Below are positions 36,722 through 44,382 of a stretch of DNA of 44,382 bases, piece by piece (the stretch's first letter is position 1; the number at the start of each line of letters is the position of its first letter). Under the pieces are notes generated by a model. The model was not told where the DNA came from, ran no database searches, and was given only the letters and a program-made list of their open reading frames with translations. Origin of the DNA: Curtobacterium flaccumfaciens UCD-AKU (GTDB lineage Bacteria > Actinomycetota > Actinomycetes > Actinomycetales > Microbacteriaceae); contig NZ_KB714631.1 of assembly GCF_000349565.1 (NCBI RefSeq), forward strand, positions 430,683-475,064, in the 5' to 3' direction. The position numbers and the translations under genes are program-made.

Positions 36722-37162
36722 ATGCTGCTGTCCCTGGTCTACATGAGCGCGGCGAACCAGGTGTTCGACCAGGAGCTGCTCGACGCGTTGCTCGAGCACG
36801 CGCGGGAGCACAACACCGCGTCCGACCTGTCCGGCCTGCTCGTCTACAAGGACGGCCGGTTCATGCAGCTGCTCGAGGGTCCCGAAGCGGCCGTGCTCGA
36901 GACCTACCGGCGGATCACCGACGACCCGCGGCACACCGAGATCGGCCTGCTGGTCGAGGAGCGCATCCACACCCGGCGCTTCGGCGAGTGGAAGATGGCG
37001 TTCCACCGCGAGGTCGATGGCGACCTGCCCGACGGCTTCGACACGTTCCTCGCCCAGGGCGACGCGAGTGCGGACACCAGCCGCGCGCGCGAGCTCCTGC
37101 GCTGGTTCCGGAACCACCCGCTGGCCGCTCCCGACGCCGCGCTCGGCAAACACCGCCGCTGA
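36722..37162 (+). CDS. BLUF-domain blue-light sensor
   Basis: The 146-residue protein is a single BLUF domain with a short C-terminal helix. The flavin-pocket residues keep the exact spacing of AppA (Y21, N45, Q63, W104, M106): here Y7 in SLVYMS, N31 in REHN, Q49 in GRFMQLLEG, W90 and M92 in GEWKMAF. The photocycle residues are therefore complete. I chose ATG 36722 (GAGAGG upstream) because it places the conserved strand at the N-terminus; an earlier ATG at 36683 would add 13 residues. No output domain is fused, so it must signal through a partner, not evident nearby. Confidence 0.92.
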   Translation: MLLSLVYMSAANQVFDQELLDALLEHAREHNTASDLSGLLVYKDGRFMQLLEGPEAAVLETYRRITDDPRHTEIGLLVEERIHTRRFGEWKMAFHREVDGDLPDGFDTFLAQGDASADTSRARELLRWFRNHPLAAPDAALGKHRR

Positions 37163-37180
37163 CGCACGGCACCGGCCGCA

Positions 37181-37240
37181 CCGCGCAGCAGCCCAGCACC
37201 GCGCAGCACCGGCAGCCCCGCGCAGCAGCCCAGCACCGCG
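37181..37240. repeat. 23-base direct repeat between the BLUF and oxidoreductase genes
   Basis: The 23 bases at 37181-37203 recur exactly at 37218-37240, 14 bases apart. The unit starts CCGCGCAGCAGCCCAGCACC. No coding potential is seen here, so it is a local duplication. Confidence 0.85.
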
Positions 37241-37275
37241 AGGCGCCACCGCCGCGGCGCTGGTAGACAGGACCC

Positions 37276-38271
37276 ATGACGGTTCGCTGGGGAGTCATCG
37301 GTACAGGCGGCATCGCACGCTCCTTCGTGGGTGACTGCACCGCGGCAGGCGTCGTGTTCACGGCTGTGGGCAGTCGCACCGGCGCGCACGCCGAGGCCTT
37401 CGCCGCCGAGTTCGGCGTCGAGCGGGCGCACGGGTCGTACGCGGACCTCGTCGCGGACGACCAGGTCGACGCGGTCTACGTCGCGACCCCGCACGTCCGG
37501 CACGCCGAGGACGCCCTGCTCGCGATCCGCGCGGGCAAGCACGTCCTGGTCGAGAAGGCCTTCACGATGACCGCGGCCGAGGCCCGGACGGTCGTCGACG
37601 CCGCGAGGCAGGCGGGTGTCGCGGTGATGGAGGCGATGTGGACGCGGTTCCTGCCCCAGATGGCGATGATCCGCGAGGTCGTCGCCGAGGGCCGCATCGG
37701 CCGCCCGATGGTCGTCGAGGCGACCCACCACCAGGCCCTGCCGACGGACCCCGACCACCGGCTGCGCGACCCGGCACTCGGTGGGGGAGCGATGCTCGAC
37801 CTCGGGATCTACCCGGTGTCCTTCGCGGTCGACGTGCTCGGGGTGCCGACAGCGCTGGTCGCGGCGGGCACGCTGAGCGAGCAGGGCGTCGACGAGCAGA
37901 TGGGCCTGGTGATGACGCACGAGGGCGGCGCACAGTCGGTGATCCACTTCGGCATGGACCTGCGCAGCCCGAACACGGCGTCGGTCATCGGCGAGACCGG
38001 CCGCATCGACATCGACTCCACCTGGTACACGCCGACCACCTGGCGGATCCGCGATCGAGACGGCGTCGTGGTCGAGGAGTTCGACGGTCGCGAGGAGCTC
38101 GCCGGCTACGCGCACGAGGCCCACGCCTTCGAGTCGATGATCACGTCCGGCCGCCACGACGGCGGCCCGATGGACCCGGCCGAGACGGTCGCGATCATGG
38201 CCGTGCTGGACGAGGCACGTCGCCAGGTCGGGGTCCACTACCCGGCCGACGGTCCCGCCACGGCGCCCTGA
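37276..38271 (+). CDS. Gfo/Idh/MocA-family oxidoreductase
   Basis: The 331-residue protein has an N-terminal Rossmann fold (VIGTGGIARSF), the VATPHVRHAEDAL segment and EKAFT (E93-K94), the position of the family EKP motif. The C-terminal part has GGGAMLDLGIYPV, as in dihydrodiol/1,5-anhydrofructose-type members. It should be an NAD(P)-dependent sugar or polyol dehydrogenase; the substrate is not known. The ATG at 37276 follows TAGACA by six bases and AGGA by four. Confidence 0.92.
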   Translation: MTVRWGVIGTGGIARSFVGDCTAAGVVFTAVGSRTGAHAEAFAAEFGVERAHGSYADLVADDQVDAVYVATPHVRHAEDALLAIRAGKHVLVEKAFTMTAAEARTVVDAARQAGVAVMEAMWTRFLPQMAMIREVVAEGRIGRPMVVEATHHQALPTDPDHRLRDPALGGGAMLDLGIYPVSFAVDVLGVPTALVAAGTLSEQGVDEQMGLVMTHEGGAQSVIHFGMDLRSPNTASVIGETGRIDIDSTWYTPTTWRIRDRDGVVVEEFDGREELAGYAHEAHAFESMITSGRHDGGPMDPAETVAIMAVLDEARRQVGVHYPADGPATAP

Positions 38272-38330
38272 TCCGGCTCCCGTCCGCCACGGATCCCGCA
38301 TCCGGCCTGGAGGCTCCTGCCGCAGTTCCG

Positions 38331-38336
38331 TAGGAT
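38331..38336 (+). promoter_or_regulatory. Possible -10 for the carboxypeptidase gene
   Basis: TAGGAT, the same hexamer as before mqo, lies eight bases before the ATG at 38345, with no Shine-Dalgarno sequence in between. Confidence 0.4.
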
Positions 38337-38344
38337 CGGTCGAG

Positions 38345-39856
38345 ATGTCCGAGCAGCAGCCCACCCCGCCTTCCGTCCCGGAGCGGTTCCGCGCCGCCGT
38401 CGCCGCGGTGCGTGCCTCCGCGGCGCGACGCCCGGTGCCCTGGATCGCGGGTGGGCTCGCGGCGCTCCTGGTGGTCGGCTCCGGTGGGGCCGTCGCCGTC
38501 GCGGCGGCCACGACCTCGGACTCCCGGTCGGCCGCCGCGCCGAGCCCGACCCGGAGCGGGTCCTCGGCGCCGGACTCGACGACCACCACGAAGCGCCCGG
38601 CGACGAAGCCGTCCCCGACCCCGACCGCGGCCGCCCGTGCGGTGCCGAAGGACCTGGCCGGCCCGTCCGCACTCCGGACCTGTTCGATCGCCACCGCCGC
38701 GTCGGCGAGCGGCCTCGGTGACTTCGAGGGGTACGTGATGGACGCGAAGACGGGCAAGGTCCTGTTCTCGAAGAACGGGGAGCGGGCTGCCCAGACCGGC
38801 AGCGTCATGAAGACCCTCACCTCGGCGACCGCGCTCTCGGTGCTCGGGGGCGACCACCGCATCCCGACGACCGTCGCACGGGAGTCCGCGAACACCGTCG
38901 CCCTGGTCGGCCACGGGGACGCCACCCTGTCCGCCGGTGGTGGCACCGTCTACCCGGGCGCCCCGACCCTCGCGCAGCTCGCGCAGCAGGTGAAGGCCAA
39001 GGTCGGCGACACCCCGATCACCACGATCGTCACCGACGACTCCTACTGGAGCGACGCCGACGCCTGGGACCCCACGTGGCCGGTGTCCGAGCGCACCATC
39101 GGGTACCAGCCGGAGGTCACCGCGCTGATGGTCGACGGTGACCGGGCGAACCCCGCCGCGGCGACCTCGCCCCGGTCGGAGGACCCCGTCGGTCGTGCCG
39201 GCGCCGCGTTCCGGACGGCACTGGCCAACGCGGGCGTCGCGGGCGCGGGCTCCGCGCAGATCGTCAAGCGTGCGACCACGGGTACCGAGACGATCGCGAC
39301 GGTGAACTCGCAGCCGGTGTCGACGCTCATCGGGCAGATGATCCCGAACTCGGACAACACCCTGGCCGAGATGCTCGCCCGGATCTCGTCGAAGGAGTCG
39401 GGGTCGAACGGCTCGGCGGCCTCACTGACATCGGTGTACCAGTCGGCGCTCCGCTCGTACGGCCTCGACCCGGCCGGCATCACGATCAAGGACGGCTCGG
39501 GCGAGAGCGCCGCGAACGCCGTGTCGCCGGAGTTCGTCGCGCACCTCATGGTGCAGGTCGCCTCGGGCGCGAAGGGCCTCGGGACGCTCGCGAACGCCCT
39601 GCCGGTGTCCGGGCAGTCCGGCACCCTCGCCAGCCGGTTCACCGGGGCGAACGCCGTCGCGCGCGGCAAGGTGCACGCGAAGACCGGCTGGATCGACAGC
39701 GCGAACACCCTCGGCGGCTACATCGACGCTGCTGACGGCTCCCGGTTGACCTTCGCCTTCTACGCCATCGGTTCACCACGCGCGGCCGCCCTGCCGGCAC
39801 TGGACGCGGTGACGGCCGCCACCTACTCGTGCGGGAGCAAGCTCACCGGCTCCTGA
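38345..39856 (+). CDS. dacB: D-alanyl-D-alanine carboxypeptidase/endopeptidase (PBP4, S13 family)
   Basis: It trims or cuts peptidoglycan peptides. The 503-residue protein has a cytoplasmic N-terminus of about 32 residues, one membrane segment (34-55), a Ser/Thr/Pro linker to about 100, and the catalytic domain. Motifs are S153-V-M-K156 (SxxK), S336-D-N338 (SxN) and K446-T-G. The length and order match the S13 family. It is anchored outside the membrane. The neighbouring genes are unrelated, and no operon partner is evident. Confidence 0.94.
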   Translation: MSEQQPTPPSVPERFRAAVAAVRASAARRPVPWIAGGLAALLVVGSGGAVAVAAATTSDSRSAAAPSPTRSGSSAPDSTTTTKRPATKPSPTPTAAARAVPKDLAGPSALRTCSIATAASASGLGDFEGYVMDAKTGKVLFSKNGERAAQTGSVMKTLTSATALSVLGGDHRIPTTVARESANTVALVGHGDATLSAGGGTVYPGAPTLAQLAQQVKAKVGDTPITTIVTDDSYWSDADAWDPTWPVSERTIGYQPEVTALMVDGDRANPAAATSPRSEDPVGRAGAAFRTALANAGVAGAGSAQIVKRATTGTETIATVNSQPVSTLIGQMIPNSDNTLAEMLARISSKESGSNGSAASLTSVYQSALRSYGLDPAGITIKDGSGESAANAVSPEFVAHLMVQVASGAKGLGTLANALPVSGQSGTLASRFTGANAVARGKVHAKTGWIDSANTLGGYIDAADGSRLTFAFYAIGSPRAAALPALDAVTAATYSCGSKLTGS

Positions 39857-39879
39857 GCCGACGGGTGTTGGATGGATCC

Positions 39880-40500
39880 ATGGCAAGAGCACTGCTCGTC
39901 GTGGACGTCCAGAACGACTTCACCGAGGGCGGTGCGCTCGCGGTCACCGGGGGAGCGGCGCTCGCGGAGCGCATCACCGCGTTCCTCGGTCGGCACGGGG
40001 ACGAGTACGACCTGATCGTGGCGTCCCGTGACTGGCACCACGGCGACGACGACAACGGCGGGCACTTCGCCGGACCCGAGGGACCCGACTTCGTGGACAC
40101 CTGGCCGGTGCACTGCGTCGCCGGCTCGCCGGGTGCTGACTACCATCCCGATCTCGACACCGCTCTGGTCGACGTCGAGGTCTTCAAGGGCCAGGGCACG
40201 CCGGACTACTCGGCGTTCCAGGCCCGGACCGAGGCGGGTGTCCCGCTCGCCGCAGTACTCGCCGAACGCCGCGTGCACACGGTCGACGTCGTCGGGATGG
40301 CGACCGACCACTGTGTCCGGGCATCGGCACTCGACGCCCGTGCCGCGGGCCTCGACGTCGCCGTGTACCAGGACCTGGTGGCCGGCGTCGACGCTGAGCG
40401 CAGTGCCCGGGCGCTGGACGAGATCCGGGCGGCCGGCGGACACGTCGACCGCAGCGACATGGACGAGGGCCTCGCGAACCCAGGAGGAGCACGACTGTGA
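39880..40500 (+). CDS. Isochorismatase-family hydrolase, probably nicotinamidase
   Basis: The 206-residue protein has the cysteine-hydrolase triad of nicotinamidases: D9 in LLVVDVQNDF, K103 in VFKGQG and C145 in ATDHCVRASA. The segment ASRDWHHGDDDNGGHF carries D51, H53 and H62, in the place of the metal ligands of PncA. Nicotinamidase converts nicotinamide to nicotinate for NAD salvage. ATG 39880 is chosen by the conserved start; TTGGAT lies six bases before it. The next gene overlaps its stop. Confidence 0.88.
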   Translation: MARALLVVDVQNDFTEGGALAVTGGAALAERITAFLGRHGDEYDLIVASRDWHHGDDDNGGHFAGPEGPDFVDTWPVHCVAGSPGADYHPDLDTALVDVEVFKGQGTPDYSAFQARTEAGVPLAAVLAERRVHTVDVVGMATDHCVRASALDARAAGLDVAVYQDLVAGVDAERSARALDEIRAAGGHVDRSDMDEGLANPGGARL

Positions 40501-42035
40501 CCGAAACCACCACGAACGACACCCCCACCACCGACGCCGCGGACGACGCGCGTCTCGTGACGACCGTCGCGGACGAACACGTCCGCGTCCAGGGCGTCCC
40601 CACCGGCCTGTTCATCGGCGGCACCTGGCGTGCCTCGTCGAGCGGGTCCACCTTCGCCGTGCACGACCCGTCGACCGGCGCCGTGCTGGCCGAGGTCGCC
40701 GACGCCAGCGCCGAGGACGGCATCGCCGCGCTCGACGCCGCGGCCGCAGCGCAGGAGTCCTGGGCGGCAACGGCCCCGCGCACGCGTTCCGACATCCTCC
40801 GCCGGGCCTTCGACCTGGTGCACGAGCACACCGACGACCTGGCGGCCCTCATGTCGCTCGAGATGGGCAAGCCCCTGGCCGAGGCCCGGGGTGAGGTCGT
40901 CTACGGCGGCGAGTTCCTGCGCTGGTTCTCGGAGGAGGCCGTCCGCATCACCGGCGACTACCGCACGAACCCCGAGGGCACCGGCCGGGCGATCGTGCTG
41001 AAGCGTCCGGTCGGCCCCGTCTACGCCATCACGCCGTGGAACTTCCCGCTCGCGATGGCGACCCGGAAGATCGGCCCGGCGCTGGCCGCCGGTTGCACCG
41101 TGGTCGCGAAGCCTGCCGACCTGACCCCGCTGACGACCCTGTTCCTGGTCGAGCTGTTCCGCCGCGCGGGGCTGCCGGACGGTGTGCTCAACGTGATCCC
41201 GTCGAGCGACGCCAAGGGACTGTCCGGACCGATCATCGCCGACCCGCGCCTGCGCAAGCTCACGTTCACGGGCTCGACCCCGGTCGGGTCGGCACTGCTC
41301 AAGCAGGCGGCCGACAACGTGCTCAAGACGAGCATGGAGCTCGGCGGCAACGCCCCGTTGCTCGTGTTCGACGACGCCGACCTCGACACGGCTGTGGACG
41401 CCGCGATGCTCGCGAAGTTCCGGAACACGGGCGAGGCCTGCACCGCTGCGAACCGGTTCTTCGTGCAGGACGGCATCGCCGACGCGTTCGTCGCAGCCCT
41501 CACCGCGAAGGTCGACGCACTGCGCGTCGGCCGGGGCACCGAGGACGGGACGACGCTCGGACCGCTCATCGACGACCGCGCCGTGGACAAGGCCGCCGGG
41601 CTCGTCGACGACGCCGTCGGCCGGGGTGCGCGGCTCGTCACCGGCGGACACCGGATCGACCGTCCGGGCACGTTCTACGAGGCGACGGTGATCGACGACG
41701 TGCAGCCCGGCTCGGAGATCATGACGACGGAGATATTCGGACCGGTCGCGTCGGTCACGCGCTTCAGCACCGAGGACGAGGGCATCCGGCTCGCGAACGA
41801 CACCGAGTACGGCCTCGTCGCCTACGCCTTCACGACCGACTTCCGGCGTGGTCAGCGGCTCGCCGAGCGCCTGGAGACCGGCATGCTCGGCCTGAACACG
41901 GGCGTCGTGTCGAACGCGGCGTTCCCGTTCGGCGGCGTGAAGTCGTCGGGCCTCGGTCGTGAGGGGGCACACGAGGGCATCGAGGAGTACCTCGAGACCG
42001 TCTACGTGCTCACCCCGGACCCGTTCGCCGCCTGA
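40497..42035 (+). CDS. gabD: NAD(P)-dependent succinate-semialdehyde dehydrogenase
   Basis: It oxidises succinate semialdehyde to succinate, the last step of GABA breakdown. The 512-residue protein has ITPWNFPLAMATRKIGPAL and TVVAKPADLTPL (cofactor pocket), E281 in MELGGNAP and the catalytic C315 in NTGEACTAANRFF. An N-terminal extension of about 35 residues precedes the conserved domain. GTG 40497 overlaps the stop of the nicotinamidase-like gene (GTGA) with AGGAGG ten bases upstream. No GABA transaminase is adjacent, so the substrate within the aldehyde dehydrogenase family is probable rather than certain. Confidence 0.88.
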   Translation: MTETTTNDTPTTDAADDARLVTTVADEHVRVQGVPTGLFIGGTWRASSSGSTFAVHDPSTGAVLAEVADASAEDGIAALDAAAAAQESWAATAPRTRSDILRRAFDLVHEHTDDLAALMSLEMGKPLAEARGEVVYGGEFLRWFSEEAVRITGDYRTNPEGTGRAIVLKRPVGPVYAITPWNFPLAMATRKIGPALAAGCTVVAKPADLTPLTTLFLVELFRRAGLPDGVLNVIPSSDAKGLSGPIIADPRLRKLTFTGSTPVGSALLKQAADNVLKTSMELGGNAPLLVFDDADLDTAVDAAMLAKFRNTGEACTAANRFFVQDGIADAFVAALTAKVDALRVGRGTEDGTTLGPLIDDRAVDKAAGLVDDAVGRGARLVTGGHRIDRPGTFYEATVIDDVQPGSEIMTTEIFGPVASVTRFSTEDEGIRLANDTEYGLVAYAFTTDFRRGQRLAERLETGMLGLNTGVVSNAAFPFGGVKSSGLGREGAHEGIEEYLETVYVLTPDPFAA

Positions 42036-42052
42036 GCCTGCGCGTGGTCCCA

Positions 42053-42083
42053 CGGTGCGGCCGCGGTGGACGCGGCCGCACCG
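42053..42083. terminator. Bidirectional terminator between gabD and the ABC exporter
   Basis: CGGTGCGGCCGCG and CGCGGCCGCACCG are perfect 13-base complements around GTGGA. The flanking genes converge on it. Confidence 0.85.
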
Positions 42084-42087
42084 ACGC

Positions 42088-43941
42088 TCACACCAGCAGC
42101 TGGTGCTTCGCCAGGTCGCGGTAGAGCGGGGTCGACTGCACGAGCTCGGAGTGCGTGCCGCTGCCCACGACGCGGCCGCGCTCGAGCACGACGATCACGT
42201 CGGAGTCGACCACGGTCGACAGCCGGTGGGCGATGACGAGGAGCGTGCGGTCTTCGGCGACGGCGTCGATCGCGAGCCGCATCTTCTGCTCGTTGACCCC
42301 GTCGAGGGACGACGTCGACTCGTCGAGCAGCAGGATCGGGGGAGCGGCGAGCAGCGCACGGGCGATGGCCAGGCGCTGCCGTTCCCCGCCGGAGAGCATC
42401 ACGCCGTCCTCACCGACCTGCGCGTCGAGGCCGCGGGGGTCGCGGTGCAGGACCTCGCCGAGGTTGACCGCCTCGAGCACGCGGACGCAGTCGTCCTCGG
42501 TGGCGTCGGGCGACCCGAGCAGCAGGTTGGCGCGGATCGTGCCGGCGAGCACGGGTGCGTCCTGCTCGACGTAGCCGATCTGGGCACGGAGCTCGTCGCG
42601 GTCCATGCCGCGCACGTCGATGCCGCCCAGGCGGATGACGCCGTCGGTGGGGTCGTAGAACCGCTCGATCAGCGCCAGGGTCGTCGACTTGCCGGCACCG
42701 GACGGACCCACGAGTGCGACGCGCGACCCGCGCGGCACGCGGAACGACACGTCGTGGAGCACCACGTCGTCGACCGGTCGCTCGTCGTCGACGCGATCCG
42801 GGCCTCCTGGGTGATCCGCGGCGTCGGACGCGACCGCGCCGTCGGCACCCGAGGCGTCCGCCTGGCCGCGGTACCGGAACGACACGTGCTCGAACGCGAT
42901 GGCGTCGTCGGTCGCGACCGCCGCAGCCGGCCGGACGGACGCGTCGTCCTGGGACTCGGTCGGCAGGTGCAGGATCTCCTCGATGCGGCCGAGGGCGCCG
43001 AGCGCCTGGGCGACGGCGACGACCGCGCCCATCGCCTGGCCGAGCGGCATGATCATCATGAAGAGCAGCAGGATGAACGTGATGAGCGTCGCGATGGTGA
43101 TGGTGCCGGCCGCGACCTGCGCGCCGCCGACGCCCAGGACGGCGATGAACGCGACCTGCATGACGATGCTCGCGACGGGGACGACGAAGGCGGACATCTT
43201 GGCGATGTCGAGCCCCCGCTTGTACGCCTCGGTCGCGTGGCCGTCGACCTCGTGCACCTCGCGCTCGGTCGCGCCGGCTGCACGGATGGTGCGGACCGCG
43301 CCGATCCCGCGTTCGACCGCGGCGGTGAGGTCGCCGACCTTCTCCTGCGCGCGCTTCGACGCGACCCGGATGCGACGGCTCAGTCCGCCGACGACGACGA
43401 TCGCGACCAGGACGATGACCACGACGATCACGAGCAACAGCGGGTCGATGACGGCCATCGCGATGACGGCGCCGACGAACGTCAGCGCGCCGCCGATCGA
43501 CTCGATGAGCCCCTGGGTCAGGACGGCGCGCAGGAGCGTGGTGTCGCTGCCGACGCGGGACACCAGGTCGCCGGTGCGGCGGGTGTCGAACTCCGAGATG
43601 GGCAGGTTGAGGATGCGCGCGATGAGCTTGCGGCGGGTGGAGAGCACCACGCCCTCACCCGCGCGCTGCAGCAGGAAGTGCTGCACGCCGTTCAGCACGC
43701 CCGCGATCATGACGAGCCCGACCAGCAGCCACACGAGCGTGCTGAGGGTGTTGCCCTGCTGCACCGCCGTGATCACCTGGTTGACCAGCAGCGGCTGGGC
43801 GAGCGACGCCCCCGCGCCGAGGACGCTCAGCACGATGATGACCACCATCGCGGGCTTGTTCTCGAACAGGTAGGACAGCAGGCGACCGAACGTGGCGCGG
43901 GGGCCGTCGGAGGTCTTCGGGCGTGCGAAGGGGAAGCTCAT
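42088..43941 (-). CDS. ABC exporter, fused membrane and ATPase domains
   Basis: The 617-residue protein has an N-terminal six-segment membrane domain (about 25-320) and a C-terminal ATPase. Motifs are Walker A GPSGAGKST (near residue 415), Q-loop YVEQDAPVLAG, signature LSGGERQRLAIARALL, Walker B ILLLDESTSSLD and H-loop VIAHRLSTV. It should work as a homodimer. The ATPase has an acidic low-complexity insert of about 35 residues between FRYRG and VVLHDVSF, where most homologues have about five. ATG 43941 has AGGAG upstream and lies seven bases after the HTH gene, so the two form an operon. The transported substrate is unknown; drugs, lipids or peptides are possible. Confidence 0.94.
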   Translation of the reverse strand: MSFPFARPKTSDGPRATFGRLLSYLFENKPAMVVIIVLSVLGAGASLAQPLLVNQVITAVQQGNTLSTLVWLLVGLVMIAGVLNGVQHFLLQRAGEGVVLSTRRKLIARILNLPISEFDTRRTGDLVSRVGSDTTLLRAVLTQGLIESIGGALTFVGAVIAMAVIDPLLLVIVVVIVLVAIVVVGGLSRRIRVASKRAQEKVGDLTAAVERGIGAVRTIRAAGATEREVHEVDGHATEAYKRGLDIAKMSAFVVPVASIVMQVAFIAVLGVGGAQVAAGTITIATLITFILLLFMMIMPLGQAMGAVVAVAQALGALGRIEEILHLPTESQDDASVRPAAAVATDDAIAFEHVSFRYRGQADASGADGAVASDAADHPGGPDRVDDERPVDDVVLHDVSFRVPRGSRVALVGPSGAGKSTTLALIERFYDPTDGVIRLGGIDVRGMDRDELRAQIGYVEQDAPVLAGTIRANLLLGSPDATEDDCVRVLEAVNLGEVLHRDPRGLDAQVGEDGVMLSGGERQRLAIARALLAAPPILLLDESTSSLDGVNEQKMRLAIDAVAEDRTLLVIAHRLSTVVDSDVIVVLERGRVVGSGTHSELVQSTPLYRDLAKHQLLV

Positions 43942-43948
43942 CGTGCTC

Positions 43949-44164
43949 CTAGTTTCTGCCGTACTTCTTGTGCACTGCCTGTCGGCTGACACCGAGCAGC
44001 GTCGCGATCTCCTGCCACGATGCGCCGGCGGTGCGTGCACGGCGTGCGGCGAGTTCCTCGGCCCGGTCGAGCTCACGACGCAGCTCCCGCACGCTGGCGA
44101 GGGCGGAGAACGGGTCGTCCCCCGAGGCTCCGGCCGCGAGGCTCGTGATGGTCGGTCGGTCCAC
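43949..44164 (-). CDS. Small helix-turn-helix regulator
   Basis: The 71-residue protein reads MDRPTITSLAAG, an amphipathic helix (LASVRELRRELDRAEELAAR) and a helix-turn-helix (ASWQEIATLLGVSRQAVHKK) ending YGRN. It is a DNA-binding domain with a dimerisation helix and nothing else. GTG 44164 is chosen because a -10 (TACGTT) lies seven bases upstream and the family-like part starts here. Two GTCAA-N6-TTGAC palindromes cover its promoter, so it probably represses itself and the ABC exporter that follows by seven bases. Confidence 0.82.
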   Translation of the reverse strand: MDRPTITSLAAGASGDDPFSALASVRELRRELDRAEELAARRARTAGASWQEIATLLGVSRQAVHKKYGRN

Positions 44165-44168
44165 GCCT

Positions 44169-44217
44169 GTCAACGTACATTGACGCACCGACACTCGTCA
44201 ATCTGGGTTGACGAGTG
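44169..44217. promoter_or_regulatory. Promoter and two palindromic operators of the HTH-ABC operon
   Basis: GTCAACGTACATTGAC (44169-44184) and GTCAATCTGGGTTGAC (44197-44212) share GTCAA-N6-TTGAC and are 28 bases apart centre to centre. The second extends to perfect 10-base arms (44192-44217). On the minus strand TTGACG (44201-44196) and TACGTT (44177-44172) form a -35/-10 pair with an 18-base spacer lying within these sites. The start of transcription would fall at the GTG of the HTH gene. Confidence 0.75.
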
Positions 44218-44232
44218 CCGGGTGAGGTGCGC

Positions 44233-44297
44233 AGACGCCGGCGTCTTCGTTCGACGCCGCCACGCGCGCGAGACGCCGCCGGATTCGGCGGCGTCTC
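44233..44297. repeat. Cluster of GACGCCG inverted repeats
   Basis: AGACGCCGGCGTCT (44233-44246) is a perfect palindrome. GAGACGCCGCCG and CGGCGGCGTCTC (44270-44281 and 44286-44297) form a perfect 12-bp hairpin around GATT. Between them is a further GACGCCG. This may be a terminator for a gene beyond the window or a REP-like element. Confidence 0.6.
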
Positions 44298-44365
44298 GGC
44301 GGGCTTGCGGCGCCTTGCCGGTACGACGGCGTGTTGCGCAGGGCGGGGGCGCGAGGCACGCACAC

Positions 44366-44382
44366 GACGGACGGGAGGCCCG
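44366..44382 (+). terminator. Left arm of a repeated terminator, cut by the window end
   Basis: GACGGACGGGAGGCCCG is identical to bases 3352-3368, the left arm of the hairpin after asd. The other arm would lie outside the window. Confidence 0.55.

Noticed and set aside
41959..43989. Plus-strand open frame of 676 codons over the ABC exporter
   Set aside because: The minus strand carries all ABC transporter motifs; the plus frame is its antisense shadow.

Overview
The window is about 44 kb of very GC-rich actinobacterial chromosome. Gene content and order (dnaX-recR-lysC-asd; acs-6C RNA-tad locus-topA-tmk-holB), the many GTG starts and the number of genes that look leaderless point to Microbacteriaceae, plausibly Curtobacterium or a close relative. 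The genus is inferred from gene order and family resemblance, not from a search.

Layout. 1-4915: end of dnaX, recR, then lysC and asd (the first two steps from aspartate to lysine, methionine and threonine), a 24-bp-stem terminator, and malate:quinone oxidoreductase. 4949-6104: an SplB-type (Rv2578c-like) radical SAM gene behind a perfect LexA/SOS operator. 6275-10059: an overlapping run of a membrane sensor kinase, a degenerate kinase-like membrane protein, a LuxR-type response regulator and thymidine kinase. 10509-11570: luciferase-like flavin oxidoreductase. 11656-13295 (minus): a second, soluble two-component system.

13392-19894 is the accessory region, visibly less GC-biased than its flanks. 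It carries a very large secreted protein (signal peptide, propeller-like N-terminus, lysozyme-like module, golvesin-like domain, SGNH esterase) that is translationally coupled to a lipoprotein, a truncated second copy of that lipoprotein gene containing a hexanucleotide repeat, and two small exported proteins of unknown function. It ends beside a tRNA-Pro gene.

20158-26538: tRNA-Pro, metallophosphoesterase, a bifunctional penicillin-binding protein with PASTA domains, a 52-residue DUF4177 protein, RidA and acetyl-CoA synthetase. 26694-26790 is a 6C small RNA, recognisable by two hairpins each with a CCCCCC loop. 27116-30179 is a compact tad pilus locus with one TadB/TadC fusion, followed by topA, tmk, holB, a TetR regulator and tRNA-Thr. 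35695-42035: a GH16-like secreted protein with a possible coupled leader peptide, a complete BLUF blue-light sensor, a Gfo/Idh/MocA oxidoreductase, a D-Ala-D-Ala carboxypeptidase, a nicotinamidase-like hydrolase and a succinate-semialdehyde dehydrogenase. 42088-44164 (minus): an ABC exporter and a small HTH protein whose promoter lies inside two palindromes.

Two themes recur. Several genes without a Shine-Dalgarno sequence have a -10-like hexamer 6 to 8 bases before the start codon, as expected for leaderless mRNAs. A terminator hairpin family with the core GGACGGGAGGCC appears at several gene ends.
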